This document shows positions 60,934-64,000 of a DNA stretch of 64,000 nt, piece after piece. The DNA comes from Capillidium heterosporum (Eukaryota; Entomophthoromycota; Entomophthoromycetes; Entomophthorales; Capillidiaceae). Each line of letters opens with the position of its first letter. The first letter of the stretch is position 1. The stretch spans positions 1,488,001-1,552,000 of the forward strand of contig WBMQ01000001.1 of the NCBI GenBank assembly GCA_016630905.1, read 5' to 3'. The notes under the pieces are model-generated. The model saw nothing but the letters and a program-made list of their open reading frames with translations. It had not been told where the DNA came from and ran no database searches. The translations under genes were made by a program, and so were the position numbers.

Positions 60934-63103
60934 TCAGTGTGTGCTAGTTAGTTTAGAGGGCTCCGCAGCTTTTAACTCGGTAGTCGCTTCAGCTTCGACC
61001 ACTGTCTCACTTCCTAATTTGAGCGGGTAAGTTCGAGGTTGAACACCAAAGGATGGGATGGCTTCAGCCTCACGTAGAGCTTCCTCCCAAGCCTCTAGGT
61101 TCTATGTTGAGTCAGTACAGTTGTTGATAATTAAATTTACCTTACGACACCAAGCGGCGTGATGGTTAGCAAAGTTGGCCAAGGTGGCAACGAGGTCCTC
61201 CTCCTTTTGAGTTTGGAAGCGATCTAGGTCGCGCTGGATGGCCGCCGAGGTAGCAGTCAAATCAGCACCTAGAGCTTCGATCTGGTGCTCCAACGCCAGT
61301 ACTTGTTCCTTGGTACGGGTAATGGCGCTACGTCGGCTAGCTTCGGGATCGACATCGATCAGACCGTGCAGGGTGTAGCTGAGTAGATTGAGTAAGTTGC
61401 CACCTCCACTCGACCCGTTGGAGCTGGGAGGGTTAGGAGGGTGGTAGGGCTGGCCAGGAGGTTCAAGCAAGCTGTTGCTGTTGTTGAGGGGTTGTTCCGT
61501 AGCTTCAACATCGACTAGATCTTCCGAATCCACTCCTTTAGTTTGGCCGTTGACATTGGGGACTCCTTCGAACCCAACGTCTTCTAAATCGGTGCTAGGA
61601 TGACGTTGATGGTTTATAGGGGCTAAAGTGTCGGGTTGAGAGACTTGGTTCTGGGTAACGGAGGAGTTGGCACGTGAACGGTGGCGCGATCCAGGTGTAA
61701 TGGGCAGCTCATCGTTGCGGTAAACCGATTCATCATCAGAGTATGGGTCGCGTGCTTCCGTCTCACGTTGGAGTGCTGCTGCTAATCGCTTTGCTTCCAA
61801 TTCGGCATGCTCGAGGCTATCCAAAGTGTTACGTTTAGTCGCTAAAAGGTCGCCAGTGTGCTCGAGCTGCAGATGCTTGTTGACTCTGTACTTTAGTACC
61901 TTTTGAGCTATCTGGGAATATTTAATATACTCTTCAATGGGCTCGCCCAAAACTTCCTCTAAGCTGTTGCCTAGATCCCCTAGTGCCATGAAGGAGATAT
62001 CTACGGCTTGGCCCGCCTTTTCTATAGCTTCAGCAACTTTGTCGGTTTCAGATAAACTAAACCCGTTGTAAATGGCACCCAGCTCCCCAAGGTCTTTTGA
62101 GCAATCTAAATAGCAATTTGTGAGTACAATATACTAAGAATCTAGCTAATAAACTCAAACAAAAATATGCAAATATTTACCTATTAGTTTTCGAGATAAT
62201 GATCTATGTGACTTGGTCAGAGGACCGCTTAATATGTTGGAAAACTGCTGGGTAAAGGTTTCAGCGACAACAAAATGGGGATCGGGATGTCTAAGTGAAG
62301 CCAATGGGCTGGGTTTTCCAAAGGATGTTAATGTTGCTGATGTACTTGAACTGTTCGACGAAGGTGGGTTTCCATTTTCGCCCGAGTTTGGGCCAGTAAC
62401 TATAATGGCTTGTAAGGGGTTCTTAGGGAGGGTTGAAAGTGGTGGGCTGTTCAGCACTTCGGACTAGAAATATTAGTTTAAAATAATATTGACATGCTTA
62501 CCCAATTGGTATCCCGCTCTAAAAAGCGATGGAGTACATGCTCAGAAGCAAGTATGGGGTGGGCCTTTAGACGGGCTAAAAATGTTTGAAGCATACGCTT
62601 ACGCTTGCCTATTATGGTCTTGTCATCTTTAGCCTTGGATTGCTTGGTTGCATAGTGGGCTATTAAATTCAGCTTTGAGTAATGAATTGCGGGGGAATTT
62701 TACCTATAGAATGTTTGTCCGGGATTGGAGGAACGAGGACTGTAGGGTACAACCTTGCTAAAGCATTCCTTAGAGATTCGAACTCAGAGTACCTTCTTCT
62801 AACTTCATAATTCTACAAATACATGGAACAATTATGTTAAGTTAAATGAAAATAAAGGATATAGAATAAATTTACCGCGAATTGGATTAAATAGACGATA
62901 TATGGAGCTGAAGATAGCGAGGACCCCGAATGGGAGTTTTCGTTGCTATCGTTCGTCTTAAAGGCGTCGATTATCTGAATGTTGGTTGATGGGTTTAGTA
63001 ATATCTCGTCAAAGTTGCAGCAGAATCTGTTCCCTCCAACTTCATGTACGTTGGCCCCCATGGTTGGTGGGGTAGATAAGTTGGTAGCAAAGATGTCGGG
63101 CAT
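60934..63103 (-). CDS. PX-BAR sorting nexin, Snx41/Atg20 type
   Basis: Endosomal PI3P-binding sorting nexin for retrieval to the Golgi and, in Atg20, selective autophagy. Six exons on minus: 62876-63103, 62704-62812, 62502-62659, 62181-62463, 61141-62105 and 60934-61101, joining in frame to 636 residues. The PX domain (about 30-165) has [33 protein letters not shown] (R83, Y84, PI3P pocket), [14 protein letters not shown] and [20 protein letters not shown] with FLERDTNW. A Ser-rich insert is followed by a BAR domain with long helices ([49 protein letters not shown]), split by a 110-residue acidic/Pro-rich insert. The helical end includes [11 protein letters not shown] and [15 protein letters not shown] split BAR with an insert is characteristic of Snx41/Atg20. 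Which of the two this represents is open; early fungi may have one gene for both. Confidence 0.9.
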
Positions 63104-64000
63104 ATTGCGTACTTTTGATTAAAAGCGGGTATTAGTTGGAATAAAGGCCTTGGATATATGAAGTACGGTCGGTATATCTTTGATACGTCGATATCTTTCA
63201 AGTTATAACTATATATCTACTGATGCTTTTGAAAAGAGATCTAAAAAAGTTAAAAGTATATTTTCAAAGATAATTGTCCTAAGCTTTGAAGTGACAAGAA
63301 ACTGAGACAAATGTTGGTATATCTTCCAAACCTGATCAAATAAATAGTGATGAGTCTATTCAAGCTATCAGTTTCAAACTAAACGTGGTACCACAAAAGT
63401 GTTAACTCAACTGCTAATATCCAATTGGCTAGATTTACTCCAGCCACCCTTCCAGTTTGGTTTACTTTGAACTTTTTTGGTTAAATTGAATCCCTGCTCA
63501 AAAGCAGTAGCCAGCTTCAATTAGATATGTGGATTGCTTTAGATATCAGGCAAAAGCACTTTAGGAAAGTCAAATAAGCATGGAGCTCAAATCATATTTT
63601 GATATGAACTTAGTAGTAATAGACAAAGGAATTGTATTCCATCTTACTTTAAGGGTTTGGTAGCTACCTCCTTTCCTCTGTCCAAAGCTTCTTAGTCCTG
63701 ATTGACATTTCCCCTCTACCAAGGGCTTAGCTCAAACAGTAGCTTGATTTTGGATTCAAATATGAGAAAAGTCCCAAAAGGAATAAAGTTCTTGATAAGC
63801 TGTAGGCTTTGGAAGGTTTGAAGTATTAGTAGCAGGTAGAAATATTGAGGGACACTATACATTAAACTATACTTATCAAATAAGTCGCTTGAAAAATATG
63901 TCCTGGTTTAAATATATATATACTAAGAGTTTAAAAAGTATTTGTGATTTATATAATAATTAACATACGTTAGTACAACAACTTTATTATCATTCAACTA
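63104..64000. other. intergenic, nothing recognised
   Basis: Upstream flank of the sorting nexin gene to the window end. No supported feature. Confidence 0.4.

Noticed and set aside
1-64000. Retroelements, Polinton-like elements, DNA transposons or CRISPR arrays
   Set aside because: I found no reverse transcriptase, integrase, transposase or capsid-like coding stretch, no long terminal repeats and no regularly spaced repeats by eye.

Overview
The window is strongly AT-rich nuclear DNA from a fungus. Most genes are split by many short introns of about 36-70 nt, with gtaag/gtaaat-like donors, ctaa(c/t)-like branch sites and (t)tag acceptors, and coding strands alternate with no operons. The protein families are eukaryotic and mainly fungal: Ubc6, Saf1, Pff1, a Snx41/Atg20-type sorting nexin, a Cbf1-like bHLH factor and a Tuba-like DH-BAR-SH3 exchange factor. 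An ATG16 that keeps a full WD40 propeller, possible rhodopsin-like GPCR remnants and an expanded P450 set point to an early-diverging lineage, perhaps Entomophthoromycotina (Conidiobolus-like). The lineage is an inference. Gene models below were built by hand from reading frame, splice signals and remembered family sequences.

Layout. 0.8-14 kb is a decayed region. It holds leucine-rich-repeat-like gene remnants and one broken membrane-protein gene, interrupted by two intact genes: mitochondrial tyrosyl-tRNA synthetase (4016-5693, minus) and cofilin (9257-9777, plus). 13.8-36.2 kb is a cytochrome P450 cluster with five paralogues. Copies A, B, C and D lie on plus and E is inverted on minus. 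A, D and E look intact, B has one frame break and C is a decayed pseudogene. A catechol-O-methyltransferase-like gene (28358-29168), an LRR remnant and a possible tiny gene lie between D and E. A conserved block recurs 420-520 nt upstream of every P450 copy and also occurs twice without a gene next to it. 38.4-64 kb is a gene-dense housekeeping region: UBC6, the DH-BAR-SH3 RhoGEF, an unknown small protein, a GPCR-like remnant, the vacuolar M28 protease PFF1, a bHLH factor, ATG16 with WD40 repeats, SAF1 (F-box plus RCC1) and an Snx41/Atg20-type nexin.

How genes may work together. ATG16 and the Snx41/Atg20-like nexin are both autophagy-linked and lie 3 kb apart on either side of SAF1. UBC6 and SAF1 both serve ubiquitin-dependent degradation. 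The P450s and the O-methyltransferase could act on the same kind of small aromatic substrates, but only their proximity suggests this. I saw no retroelement, DNA transposon, CRISPR array, rRNA gene or complete tRNA gene.
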